Below are positions 1 through 6,582 of a stretch of 24,042 bases of DNA, piece by piece. Made by a program: the position numbers and the translations under genes. Each line of letters starts with the position of its first letter. Within the stretch, counting starts at the first letter, position 1. Source of the stretch: G963666945 sp963666945 (lineage in GTDB: Bacteria; Bacteroidota; Bacteroidia; Bacteroidales; Marinifilaceae); NCBI GenBank assembly GCA_963666945.2, contig CAXXRT010000005.1, positions 1 through 24,042 of the forward strand, written 5' to 3'. Below the pieces are notes generated by a model. It was not told where the DNA came from and did no database searches. It saw only the letters and a list, made by a program, of their open reading frames with translations.

Positions 1-743
1 TTATTAATATTACTGGAAGGTACATTCTTTATATCGTCAGCCTTTACCACTGATACAGCCCCGGTCATTTCCCTTTTACTAACTTCTCCATAGGCAACCA
101 CATTGACTTCATCAAGATTGGAACGTTCCTCTATCATCTTTACGTTAAGAAACTTATTCGTAGAGAAACTAATTTTCTGAGTCTTATAACCGATAAAAGA
201 AAAAATAAGCACCCCTTTCTTCAATGGCAATGATAGTGAAAACAATCCCTTATTATCTGTTGCAGTCCCCATTGAGATTCCTTCAAGCTGAACTGTTACC
301 CCAGGCAAAGGGTTCCCGTTCTCGTCTACAACCTTACCATTGATTTCAATTTTTTGCTGTTGCTCTCTAACCGGAGCTTTCTCTTTAGGCATTATCACGA
401 CAAACTCATCTTTCAATAAATAAGTAAGATTTTTACCATTGAAGACAATATCCAGGATTTCTTTCAGGTCTGCATCTTTAAAGTTTGCAATAACCTTCAT
501 ATCCTCATTAAGTCCACTATCACTATACATAAAGGTCAAACCAGTCTGTTTGGTGATTTCGTTAAACACTCTTTTAAATCCAACTTCCCCTAATTGCATG
601 CTTATCTTGTGCTGTGAAAACACGGAAGCATTAAGGTTTAGAATTAAACCAAATGTCAATACAATGCATAATTTCATAATCATCAACATTTTTTTCACCC
701 GGTATTTATTCAATACCAAGCCGATTACATCATTTTTTTTCAT
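1..743 (-). CDS. SusC/RagA-type TonB-dependent receptor with STN domain (N-terminal part, runs off left edge)
   Basis: Translating the minus strand from the ATG at 743 gives 247 open codons to the window edge, so this is the N-terminus of a much larger outer-membrane receptor (SusC proteins are usually about 1000 residues). Residues 1-43 contain a signal peptide with hydrophobic core around LCIVLTFGLILNLNA; Met19 is a possible alternative start. Residues 45-118 fit an STN (secretin/TonB short N-terminal) domain. Residues 130-205 fit a CarboxypepD_reg-like beta-sandwich (INGKVVDENGNPLPGVTV). The plug domain begins around residue 210 with the SusC hallmark DEVNVVAYGEVSKREMTGAV. The STN domain marks it as a signalling transducer, which by family knowledge contacts the periplasmic end of a FecR anti-sigma factor; one is encoded just upstream on the same strand. 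The imported substrate cannot be told from this fragment; a SusD partner would lie outside the window. Confidence 0.93.
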   Translation of the reverse strand, partial: MKKNDVIGLVLNKYRVKKMLMIMKLCIVLTFGLILNLNASVFSQHKISMQLGEVGFKRVFNEITKQTGLTFMYSDSGLNEDMKVIANFKDADLKEILDIVFNGKNLTYLLKDEFVVIMPKEKAPVREQQQKIEINGKVVDENGNPLPGVTVQLEGISMGTATDNKGLFSLSLPLKKGVLIFSFIGYKTQKISFSTNKFLNVKMIEERSNLDEVNVVAYGEVSKREMTGAVSVVKADDIKNVPSSNIN

Positions 744-773
744 AAATTTGTAATTATAAAATGAATACTAAAT

Positions 774-822
774 TCCCTTTCGGGAGTTTTATTTCAGGGA
801 TAATGTTGCCGCATTATCCCTG
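774..822 (-). promoter_or_regulatory. Two hairpins in the leader of the SusC-type gene
   Basis: Between the end of the fecR-like gene and the receptor start are two inverted repeats. The larger has 11-bp perfect arms, CAGGGATAATG (795-805) and its complement (812-822), around a 6-nt loop. The smaller, read on minus, is TCCC-GAAA-GGGA (774-785), a short stem with a GNRA tetraloop. Neither is followed on minus by a T-run, so a classical terminator is not supported. Segmental RNA stability or uncoupling of receptor from regulator expression is an inference. Confidence 0.5.
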
Positions 823-827
823 TTTCT

Positions 828-1700
828 TTATTTTCTATGCGATATCCAGATTGCGTCTCCTTTTATTCTAAAATCAACATTATTTGTTTTCTCAATAAGA
901 TCCAACAGATAATCTATTGAACGGTATTTTGTAACAGCTCCGGAAAATCTTAACTCTTTTAAACTATTATCTTCAAAGAAGAATTCAACATTATACCACC
1001 TGCTTAGTTTTCGTGTCAAATCGTAAAGATTTGCGTTATCGAAATAAAAAACCCCCTCTCTCCATGATGTATAATATCTTGTATCTACTTTGTTTACTTT
1101 TATACCCTCAATTTCATTTCCAATTTTAGCCTGTTCCCCCGGCATTATCCTTTTTGCTTCTTTTCCTTTTAAAACTTCAACCTTGCCGGATACAAGAGTA
1201 ATCTCTGCTTTCTCTTCATCTTCGTATGACATTACATTAAAACTGGTTCCCAAAACTTTTACATCGGCCCTTTTGTTATGTACAATAAATGGTCTTGAAG
1301 CATCTTTCTGTACATCAAAGTAGGCTTCTCCGCTGAGGAATACCTCCCTTGTCTTACCAATAAATTTTACAGGATATTTAATTGTTGTCTCTGAATTAAG
1401 CCATACTTTGGAACCATCAGAAAGTACTAATGAATACTCACCACTCTTTGGAACTATGACAGTATTGTATACAAGCTCTTCCGTTTGTGTTTCTTTACTA
1501 TCGTACTTAATACTATTTGTAGAGTCTATATTAATATTGGTACTATTCTTCTCTTTTATAATTTTGTTTTCAGATTCTCCCAGTTGGATCTTTTCACCAG
1601 AGGAAAGAGTTAGTATTGCAGATGGCTTTCCCGGAGTGCTTATATCCTTAAATTCGACAATCTGCTGATTTGCATCTATATCTCTATTAAGTCGCAACAA
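828..1700 (-). CDS. FecR-family anti-sigma factor, periplasmic part (downstream piece of a frameshifted gene)
   Basis: This piece holds the periplasmic half of a FecR-type transmembrane anti-sigma factor. A FecR domain lies at about residues 80-180, with VPKSGEYSLVLSDGSKVWLN, the SGEAYFDV motif and VKVLGTSFNV. A C-terminal DUF4974/STN-like domain lies at about 220-290 (LRFSGAVTKYRSIDYLLDLI). The nominal start is a TTG at 1700 with no ribosome-binding site. Reading the same frame further upstream gives ASLIIFFSLGILLRLN, the second half of a membrane helix, until a TAG at 1737-1739. The cytoplasmic half lies in another frame in the neighbouring piece, and the two overlap at 1687-1700. Intact FecR proteins of this type are one chain of roughly 330-400 residues; the joined pieces give a normal length. 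Sequencing error, true mutation and recoding are all possible. Confidence 0.85.
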   Translation of the reverse strand: MLRLNRDIDANQQIVEFKDISTPGKPSAILTLSSGEKIQLGESENKIIKEKNSTNINIDSTNSIKYDSKETQTEELVYNTVIVPKSGEYSLVLSDGSKVWLNSETTIKYPVKFIGKTREVFLSGEAYFDVQKDASRPFIVHNKRADVKVLGTSFNVMSYEDEEKAEITLVSGKVEVLKGKEAKRIMPGEQAKIGNEIEGIKVNKVDTRYYTSWREGVFYFDNANLYDLTRKLSRWYNVEFFFEDNSLKELRFSGAVTKYRSIDYLLDLIEKTNNVDFRIKGDAIWISHRK

Positions 1701-2001
1701 AATTCCTAAAGAAAAGAAAATTATTAAAGATGCAAGCTACTGTGCCCAGGTATAAATATAAGTTCCTGTGTTTCCTCCTTTTTAGCCTGTGTTCAACTTT
1801 CCCCCAGTCGGAAAGCTTATCAATACTATCCCATTTTGAAAACGCACTGAATTTCCTCTCACATGAAAGATATTTATAAAATATAGTCTTGTTTTCACCA
1901 GACTCTCTAATCCAGGAATTAAGCTTCTCCAAGCCCTGTTTGGACAGATCTCTGTTCACATATTGAGTTATATAAATCAGTATCTCATCGGGTATTTGCA
2001 T
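1687..2001 (-). CDS. FecR-family anti-sigma factor, cytoplasmic part (upstream piece of a frameshifted gene)
   Basis: This is the cytoplasmic sigma-binding region of a FecR-type anti-sigma factor, ending at a premature stop in the membrane segment. The start chosen is the ATG at 2001 (MQIPDEILIYITQYVN), because AAAGGAG sits 6 nt in front of it; an in-frame ATG at 2019 has no such site. Residues to about 70 look like the usual N-terminal helical region (WIRESGENKTIFYKYL), followed by a basic stretch RLKRRKHRN and the beginning of a transmembrane helix (LYLYLGTVA). From there the frame turns into CIFNNFLFFRNFVAT and stops. A change of frame at about 1730-1735 would join it to the downstream piece and complete a helix of about 23 hydrophobic residues. 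It is preceded by the ECF sigma gene, its expected partner, 82 nt upstream. Confidence 0.8.
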   Translation of the reverse strand: MQIPDEILIYITQYVNRDLSKQGLEKLNSWIRESGENKTIFYKYLSCERKFSAFSKWDSIDKLSDWGKVEHRLKRRKHRNLYLYLGTVACIFNNFLFFRNFVAT

Positions 2002-2083
2002 ATTATTCTCCTTTATCATTTATAAGAAGAACAACAAAACCATAAAAATGGGGGAACAGGTCAGTCAACTTTTTCCAAAAAAA

Positions 2084-2656
2084 TTATGCCCTTGAAGAAA
2101 TCATAAACACAAAAAGAAGCATTTCCCTGTCTTCCGCAAATACTTTAGACAAATGTTTCTTTCCATTAATAAGAAGGGTTTTAACCGAACTGGCTGCTAT
2201 GCCCAGTTCATCGGCAGCTTCACTATATTTCATTCCCGACAAAAGAACACACTGAACCACAGCTTTAGTCCTGTCCGGTAATTTATCTATCTCCTCCTTT
2301 ATCCTGGCTATTAAATCCTCTCTTAAGGAAACATAGCTCTTTGCGGCCAGTTCTACATCTTCAAGTGAATAATAAGTATTCAGTATATCTTTTGATTTAA
2401 TCTTATTTAAACACCTGTTCCTTACAGATACAAAGATGAAATTCTCAATTTTATCGGGAGTCGTCTTTTTATATAGTCTTTTTTCCCAGAAATCCACAAA
2501 AAAATCCTGTACTAAATCTTTTGAATGATCTAAATGACTTAAATACTCATTAGAAAATAAAACCAATGGTTTATAAAGTCTATCAAACAAAAGCTCTATA
2601 CCCTTAGAATTATCATTATCCAAAAGTTCTAGTATTTTTTTATAGTTCTCTTTCAT
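2084..2656 (-). CDS. ECF RNA polymerase sigma factor (Bacteroidetes FecI-like group)
   Basis: A 190-residue sigma-70 family protein. Region 2 is at about residues 20-90 (LVQDFFVDFWEKRL, then NFIFVSVRNRCLNKIK). Region 4 is at about residues 120-175 (LPDRTKAVVQCVLLSGMKYSEAADELGIAASSVKTLL), with a helix-turn-helix ending in the usual KTLLINGKKHL recognition part. There is no region 3, as expected for the extracytoplasmic-function class. It heads a minus-strand set followed by fecR-like and SusC-like genes. This is the standard architecture in which substrate binding at the receptor is passed to the anti-sigma factor and releases the sigma factor to transcribe the receptor operon. It has its own candidate promoter (TACCTTTG) just upstream, so the regulator may be expressed independently of its target. 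The last residues (LLFVFMISSRA) are a hydrophobic extension of unknown meaning. Confidence 0.94.
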   Translation of the reverse strand: MKENYKKILELLDNDNSKGIELLFDRLYKPLVLFSNEYLSHLDHSKDLVQDFFVDFWEKRLYKKTTPDKIENFIFVSVRNRCLNKIKSKDILNTYYSLEDVELAAKSYVSLREDLIARIKEEIDKLPDRTKAVVQCVLLSGMKYSEAADELGIAASSVKTLLINGKKHLSKVFAEDREMLLFVFMISSRA

Positions 2657-2676
2657 TCAGGCTAAAGTGATATTCG

Positions 2677-2684
2677 CAAAGGTA
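2677..2684 (-). promoter_or_regulatory. Candidate -7 box for the ECF sigma gene
   Basis: Read on minus the sequence is TACCTTTG, a full match to the Bacteroidota -7 consensus TAnnTTTG, placed 20 nt before the sigma ATG. The -33 region 19 nt upstream reads TTAT and is a poor match, so the promoter is only tentative. The 5' UTR would be about 10-15 nt. Confidence 0.45.
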
Positions 2685-2721
2685 AAATAATTTTTAAGTT
2701 ACTATAAGTTTTCTTAATACA

Positions 2722-2765
2722 ATATTTTGGCTATCCACATTTACAAATGAGGATAGCCAAAATAT
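2722..2765. repeat. 44-nt near-perfect inverted repeat (long hairpin)
   Basis: Arms of 15 nt (2722-2736 and 2751-2765, core TTTTGGCTATCC and its complement) pair perfectly. Inside them, after one A-A mismatch, CATTT/AAATG pairs around a 2-nt tip. It lies between the sigma promoter and the small candidate ORF, in a region where both flanking genes start, so it is not placed to end either of them. It could end a short minus-strand transcript that begins further right, but there is no separate T-run after the stem. A binding site or a remnant of a small mobile repeat are alternatives. Confidence 0.7.
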
Positions 2766-2825
2766 AATACTCCAATAAAAAAAGTATTTAATACTGCCCC
2801 GCCATCTTTTAATTTTAAATTAAGC

Positions 2826-2882
2826 TTACTTTTTTCTTTCATTTTTAAATGATTTGTGTAAACTTTTTCTAAGACTATACAT
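2826..2882 (-). CDS. Possible 18-codon small ORF with very strong Shine-Dalgarno sequence
   Basis: On minus, AGGAGGAGGTGGC directly precedes an ATG at 2882. It opens an 18-codon frame, MYSLRKSLHKSFKNERKK, ending in TAA. Genes in this phylum seldom depend on strong Shine-Dalgarno sites and few genes in this window have one this good, which is why the ORF is listed. The peptide is strongly basic (seven Lys/Arg, one Glu) and I recognise no family. It lies downstream of the 11-bp tandem repeats and upstream of the long hairpin and the sigma gene, so it could be a leader peptide or a tiny stand-alone gene. No good TAnnTTTG promoter was found for it; the nearest is AACCTTTG at 2973-2980. It may be chance. 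Confidence 0.3.
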   Translation of the reverse strand: MYSLRKSLHKSFKNERKK

Positions 2883-2901
2883 GCCACCTCCTCCTGATTT
2901 T

Positions 2902-2957
2902 GTAATAGGTTTCTGTTAGGTTTCTGTTAGGTTTGTGTTAGGTTTGTGTTAGGTTTA
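2902..2957. repeat. 11-bp tandem repeat, about five units
   Basis: Two copies of TAGGTTTCTGT (2906-2916, 2917-2927) are followed by two of TAGGTTTGTGT (2928-2938, 2939-2949), a partial copy TAGGTTTA (2950-2957), and a degenerate unit before the first. The period of 11 bp is about one helical turn. On minus the units read AAACCTAACAC/G and end about ten nt before the strong Shine-Dalgarno of the small ORF. The pairing of two identical units with a second identical pair suggests recent duplication by slippage. Function is unknown. Confidence 0.85.
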
Positions 2958-3088
2958 TTGTAAAATAGAAGTACAAAGGTTGTTTAAATATTGTATAAAC
3001 TCCGGAACAAATGCGGCGGAAATAATTATAAAATATCAATCACCTCCAACTAAGTATAAATACTTATCAAAAAATAGTAAAAAAGAGC

Positions 3089-3119
3089 ATTGAAAACTTT
3101 CATAGTAACCCTATATTTG
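3089..3119 (+). promoter_or_regulatory. Promoter of the DUF2061-cysHDN operon
   Basis: ATTG (3089-3092), 19 nt, then TATATTTG (3112-3119) matches the Bacteroidota -33/-7 pattern with the right spacing. Transcription would start near 3125, leaving about 55 nt before the first codon. Confidence 0.65.
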
Positions 3120-3179
3120 CGATTCTAGGATTTCCTTGTTGAAATTTTACGTATATTAGTATAAACATAAATATATAGT

Positions 3180-3527
3180 TTGGAAAACAATAAAAACAAT
3201 ACACAACCAAAAGGGCGAAAGATTTCTACGGTAAGGGACAGGCCTATGAAGAGTGTTGCAAAAACAATAACATGGCGTGTTATTGCTTCTGTTACTACTT
3301 TTTTAATAGCCCGTTACATTTTTAGTTCCGATCCTGCTGCAACAGAAAAAGCCACCATAGTAGCATGTGCAGAGGCTTTAATAAAAATGGTTCTTTACTT
3401 TTTTCACGAAAGAGCCTGGAATGCAGTAAGATGGGGTAGAATGAGAGTGATAATAAGGAGATACAATATATTTAGAAGAAAAATTGTTAAGAGAATTATA
3501 ATTCCTGTTGAAGAAAATAACGACTAA
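3180..3527 (+). CDS. DUF2061 family membrane protein, first gene of sulfate assimilation operon
   Basis: A 115-residue protein with the DUF2061 signature KSVAKTITWRVIASVTTFLIARYIF, continuing through IVACAEALIKMVLYFFHERAWNAVRWGR, at about residues 24-85. It has two predicted membrane helices (about 33-47 and 56-74) and a basic C-terminal tail rich in Arg/Ile. The start used is TTG at 3180, because a stop (3168-3170) lies just upstream and no ATG exists before 3246. Starting at that ATG would still keep the whole DUF2061 domain, so the N-terminal 22 residues are uncertain. It stops 3 nt before cysH and must share its mRNA. DUF2061 genes recur beside sulfate-activation genes in this phylum as I recall, but the biochemical role is unknown; an accessory role at the membrane in sulfur uptake is only inference. 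Confidence 0.85.
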   Translation: MENNKNNTQPKGRKISTVRDRPMKSVAKTITWRVIASVTTFLIARYIFSSDPAATEKATIVACAEALIKMVLYFFHERAWNAVRWGRMRVIIRRYNIFRRKIVKRIIIPVEENND

Positions 3528-3530
3528 ACT

Positions 3531-4232
3531 ATGAATATTTCAGATTTAAATAATAAGATAAAAGATTTACCTGTTGTTGAAGCTATTAAGGCTGTTGCCG
3601 ACGAGTTTCCGGGAAAAATAATATTTACTACCAGTTTTGGCATAGAGGATCAGGTTATAACGGATATGATCTTCAAAAACGATATTCCTGTAAGGGTTGT
3701 GACTCTTGATACTGGAAGACTATTCCACGAGACATATAAGGTTTTCAGCGCAACAAGGGATAAGTACAAAAAAAATATTGAGGTTTTTTATCCTGACACT
3801 GAGGCTGTACAGAAAATGGTTTCTGAAAAAGGTCCTTTCAGCTTCTACGATTCTGTGGAAAACAGAAAAGAATGCTGTAACATCAGAAAGGTAGAGCCTT
3901 TAAGACGTTCATTGCAAAATATGGAATGCTGGATTACAGGTATCAGGGCAGATCAGTCGACAGGAAGAACAGATATGGAAATCCTGGAGGATGACAAGGG
4001 ATATAACCTTATTAAGTTAAATCCTCTTTTCGACTGGACTATGGATGATGTGATGAATTATCTTAACGAAAATAATGTGCCTTACAATACACTTCACCAT
4101 AAAGGTTATGTAAGTATTGGATGTGCTCCGTGTACCAGAGCCGTTAAGGAAGGTGAGGATTTCAGAGCCGGCCGCTGGTGGTGGGAAAACAATTCCGGTA
4201 AGGAATGCGGACTGCATACTCACGGAAAATAA
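3531..4232 (+). CDS. cysH: Adenylylsulfate (APS) reductase, Fe-S type
   Basis: A 233-residue PAPS/APS reductase of the adenine nucleotide alpha-hydrolase fold that reduces activated sulfate to sulfite using thioredoxin. The nucleotide-binding loop is at about 33-40 (TTSFGIED), followed by VVTLDTGRLFHETY. Cys115-Cys116 (ECCNIRKVEPL) and Cys198/Cys201 (GCAPC) form the two pairs that bind a [4Fe-4S] cluster in the APS-using class. The catalytic cysteine is Cys226 in KECGLH. The presence of both cysteine pairs favours APS rather than PAPS as substrate, fitting the absence of an APS kinase in this operon. It lies 3 nt after the DUF2061 gene and 62 nt before cysD. Confidence 0.94.
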   Translation: MNISDLNNKIKDLPVVEAIKAVADEFPGKIIFTTSFGIEDQVITDMIFKNDIPVRVVTLDTGRLFHETYKVFSATRDKYKKNIEVFYPDTEAVQKMVSEKGPFSFYDSVENRKECCNIRKVEPLRRSLQNMECWITGIRADQSTGRTDMEILEDDKGYNLIKLNPLFDWTMDDVMNYLNENNVPYNTLHHKGYVSIGCAPCTRAVKEGEDFRAGRWWWENNSGKECGLHTHGK

Positions 4233-4294
4233 TTACCTTTGAACTCAATTAATTTGATATACAAAATATTGCACGATATAAAGAGGGGAAAATT

Positions 4295-5209
4295 ATGAAT
4301 AACAATTTGTTAATAAACAGCGAACATTTAAAAGAGCTTGAAAACGAAGCTATATTCATTATGAGAGAGATAGCGGCGCAGTTTGAAAGACCTGCTTTGC
4401 TATTTTCCGGTGGTAAAGATTCTATTTTGCTGGTTCACCTGGCAAAAAAAGCCTTCTGGCCTGGGAAAATACCATTTCCTTTGCTTCATATTGACACAGG
4501 TCACAATTTTCAGGAAACTCTTGACTATAGAGATAATCTGGCTAAAGAACTTGGATGTGAACTGATTGTAAAATACGTTCAGGACTCTATAAACGAGGGT
4601 AAATGTGTTGAGGAAACAGGTGTTAATGCCAGTAGAAATAAGCTCCAGACTGTTACTCTTCTCGATGCTATTGAAAACCTTAAATGCGATGCTGCAATAG
4701 GAGGGGGCAGAAGAGACGAAGAAAAGGCAAGAGCAAAAGAACGTTTCTTCTCGCACAGAGACGATTTCGGTCAGTGGGATCCTAAAAACCAGCGTCCTGA
4801 GCTTTGGAACATCTTCAACGGAAGAAAAAATATGGGCGAGCACTTCAGGGTTTTCCCTATCAGTAACTGGACAGAACTTGATGTCTGGCAGTATATTCTT
4901 CAGGAAGAAATAGAGCTTCCCAGCCTTTACTATACTCATAAAAGAAAGGTGTTTAACCGCGATGGCAACTGGCTTGCTTATGCACCATTCATGACTCTGA
5001 AAGAGACAGAGGAAGTGGTTGAAAAAGATGTCAGATGCCGTACCATTGGTGATATAACATGTACCGGCGTGACTCTATCTACTGCCGATACTCTTGAGGA
5101 TATTGTTGCGGAAATTGCTGCATCCAGGGTTACGGAAAGGGGCGGAAGGCACGATGACAAGCGATCAGAAGCCGCTATGGAAGACAGAAAACGTGAAGGT
5201 TATTTTTAA
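4295..5209 (+). CDS. cysD: Sulfate adenylyltransferase subunit 2 (ATP sulfurylase small subunit)
   Basis: A 304-residue protein that forms APS from sulfate and ATP together with the CysN GTPase. The PP-loop SGGKDS is at residues 38-43, followed by HLAKKAFWPGKIPFPLLHID and the HNFQETLDYRD segment typical of CysD. The C-terminus GGRHDDKRSEAAMEDRKREGYF is the conserved CysD tail, and the length matches the family (about 300). The purine-rich AAAGAGGGGAAAA before the ATG may act as ribosome-binding site. It is followed 9 nt later by cysN. Confidence 0.97.
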   Translation: MNNNLLINSEHLKELENEAIFIMREIAAQFERPALLFSGGKDSILLVHLAKKAFWPGKIPFPLLHIDTGHNFQETLDYRDNLAKELGCELIVKYVQDSINEGKCVEETGVNASRNKLQTVTLLDAIENLKCDAAIGGGRRDEEKARAKERFFSHRDDFGQWDPKNQRPELWNIFNGRKNMGEHFRVFPISNWTELDVWQYILQEEIELPSLYYTHKRKVFNRDGNWLAYAPFMTLKETEEVVEKDVRCRTIGDITCTGVTLSTADTLEDIVAEIAASRVTERGGRHDDKRSEAAMEDRKREGYF

Positions 5210-5218
5210 GATACTGCT

Positions 5219-6517
5219 ATGTTTAAAGATATAAATCAAATGGATATAAATAATAACAATCATCGTGACCTTGGTTTGTTACGATTTACTACTGCAGGAA
5301 GTGTTGATGACGGAAAAAGTACTCTTATTGGTCGTTTGTTATACGATAGTAAGTCTATCTTCGAAGACCAGATGGAGCATATTACTGAATCTTGTAAAAG
5401 AAGGGGTAAGGAAGAGGTGGATCTTGCACTTTTAACTGACGGATTAAGATCGGAAAGAGAGCAGGGGATAACAATTGACGTTGCTTACCGTTATTTCTCT
5501 ACTCCCAAACGTAAGTTTATTATTGCCGATACCCCAGGACATATTCAGTATACAAGAAATATGGTTACCGGTGCATCTACTGCCGATCTTGCAGTAATTC
5601 TTATTGATGCACGTAACGGTGTTGTTGAGCAAACTTTAAGACATACATATATTGCCTCTCTTCTTAATATCAAGCATATTATTTTCTGTATCAACAAGAT
5701 GGATCTTGTTGATTATAAGCAGGAGGTTTATGAAGATATTAAGTTGAAGGTGGAAAATATTGTTGAAAGATTAGAGGTTAACAATGCTTACTATGTACCC
5801 ATTAGTGCTAAGCTGGGGGATAATGTGGTTGAAAAATTAGATAATCAGCCATGGTATTCAGGCCCAACTTTCCTGGATCTTCTGGAATCTATAGATGTCA
5901 GGGAAGATCATAGCAATGAAGATGCAAGGTTCCCTGTTCAGTATGTAGTGCGTCCACAAACAAAAGAATATCCAGATTTCAGGGGTTATGCCGGTCGTAT
6001 TGCAAGCGGTGAATTCCATAAGGGTGATGAAGTAACTGTGCTTCCATCTATGCTTAAATCGAAGATAAAGTCTATTAATAAATTCGAGAAAAATCTTGAA
6101 AAGGCTGGTTCTGGTGAATCTGTTGTTATCAGTCTTGAGGATGAGATAGATATTTCTCGTGGTAACATGATTGCCAGCGCAGAAAACATACCTGAAGCAA
6201 CTCAGGAACTTAAGATGATGGTATGCTGGTTCAACGAACGCCCTATGCAGATTAGGGGTAAATATGCACTTCGTCATACTTCTAACGAAACAAGATGTAT
6301 GATTACAGGCATTGAGGCTAAAATGAATGTAAACACACTAGAAGAAAACCTTGAAGATAAGGCAATTAACATGAACGATATTGCCCGTATTTCTTTAAAG
6401 ACTACTCAACCTGTTTTTGTTGATGATTATAAGAAAAACGAAATTACAGGCAGTGTAATTATTATTGATGAAGCTACTAACGAAACTATGGGAGCGGGAA
6501 TGATTATTGGAAAATAA
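5219..6517 (+). CDS. cysN: Sulfate adenylyltransferase subunit 1 (GTPase subunit)
   Basis: A 432-residue translation-factor-like GTPase whose GTP hydrolysis drives APS formation by CysD. The G1 loop AGSVDDGKS is at residues 26-34, DTPGH (G3) at 104-108 and NKMD (G4) at 159-162. EF-Tu-like beta-barrel domains 2 and 3 follow (FPVQYVVRPQTKEYPDFRGY onward). The protein ends after domain 3 (ETMGAGMIIGK), so no CysC (APS kinase) domain is fused, unlike CysNC proteins of about 630 residues. This agrees with direct use of APS by the Fe-S CysH. A strong terminator begins 28 nt after the stop, so cysN ends the operon. No sulfite reductase or sulfate transporter is in the window. Confidence 0.97.
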   Translation: MFKDINQMDINNNNHRDLGLLRFTTAGSVDDGKSTLIGRLLYDSKSIFEDQMEHITESCKRRGKEEVDLALLTDGLRSEREQGITIDVAYRYFSTPKRKFIIADTPGHIQYTRNMVTGASTADLAVILIDARNGVVEQTLRHTYIASLLNIKHIIFCINKMDLVDYKQEVYEDIKLKVENIVERLEVNNAYYVPISAKLGDNVVEKLDNQPWYSGPTFLDLLESIDVREDHSNEDARFPVQYVVRPQTKEYPDFRGYAGRIASGEFHKGDEVTVLPSMLKSKIKSINKFEKNLEKAGSGESVVISLEDEIDISRGNMIASAENIPEATQELKMMVCWFNERPMQIRGKYALRHTSNETRCMITGIEAKMNVNTLEENLEDKAINMNDIARISLKTTQPVFVDDYKKNEITGSVIIIDEATNETMGAGMIIGK

Positions 6518-6545
6518 TATTTAATACTGGCTTATAAAATATAAG

Positions 6546-6582
6546 AGAGGTTGCATTTTTTTATGCAACCTCTTTCTTTTTT
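6546..6582 (+). terminator. Rho-independent terminator of the cys operon
   Basis: Perfect 11-bp stem AGAGGTTGCAT (6546-6556) and its complement (6563-6573) around a T6 loop, followed by TTCTTTTTT. It lies 28 nt after the cysN stop. Confidence 0.93.

Larger units (their letters stand above)
2657..3179. other. 523-bp divergent intergenic region
   Basis: This region separates the minus-strand sigma gene from the plus-strand sulfur operon. It contains, from left to right, the sigma -7 box, the 44-nt inverted repeat, a small dyad followed on minus by seven T (2777-2795), the 18-codon ORF, the tandem repeats, a stretch with no recognised content (2960-3085), and the promoter of the sulfur operon. 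No tRNA fold or known riboswitch was recognised. Confidence 0.7.

Noticed and set aside
828..2019. Reading the two FecR pieces as two natural separate genes.
   Set aside because: The second piece has only a TTG start without a ribosome site, and the shared membrane helix is split between the frames.
2777..2795. A minus-strand dyad AGTATTAAATACT followed by seven T, as an intrinsic terminator.
   Set aside because: The stem is only five A/T-rich pairs with a 3-nt loop, too weak to call on its own.
2902..2957. Short repeats considered as a CRISPR array or plasmid iterons.
   Set aside because: The units are 11 bp and directly joined with no spacers, and no cas or rep gene is nearby.
2945..3047. 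On minus, GGAGGTGA followed by TTG at 3039 opens a frame of about 32 codons that runs into the tandem repeats.
   Set aside because: The spacing to TTG is too short, there is no ATG, no recognisable peptide, and no promoter. The match to the anti-Shine-Dalgarno complement is probably chance.
4400..4939. A 179-codon open frame antisense to cysD.
   Set aside because: It mirrors the codon pattern of a strongly conserved gene on the other strand and its translation shows no domain.
5858..6277. A 139-codon open frame antisense to cysN.
   Set aside because: It is a shadow of the real cysN frame with no recognisable motif or start context.
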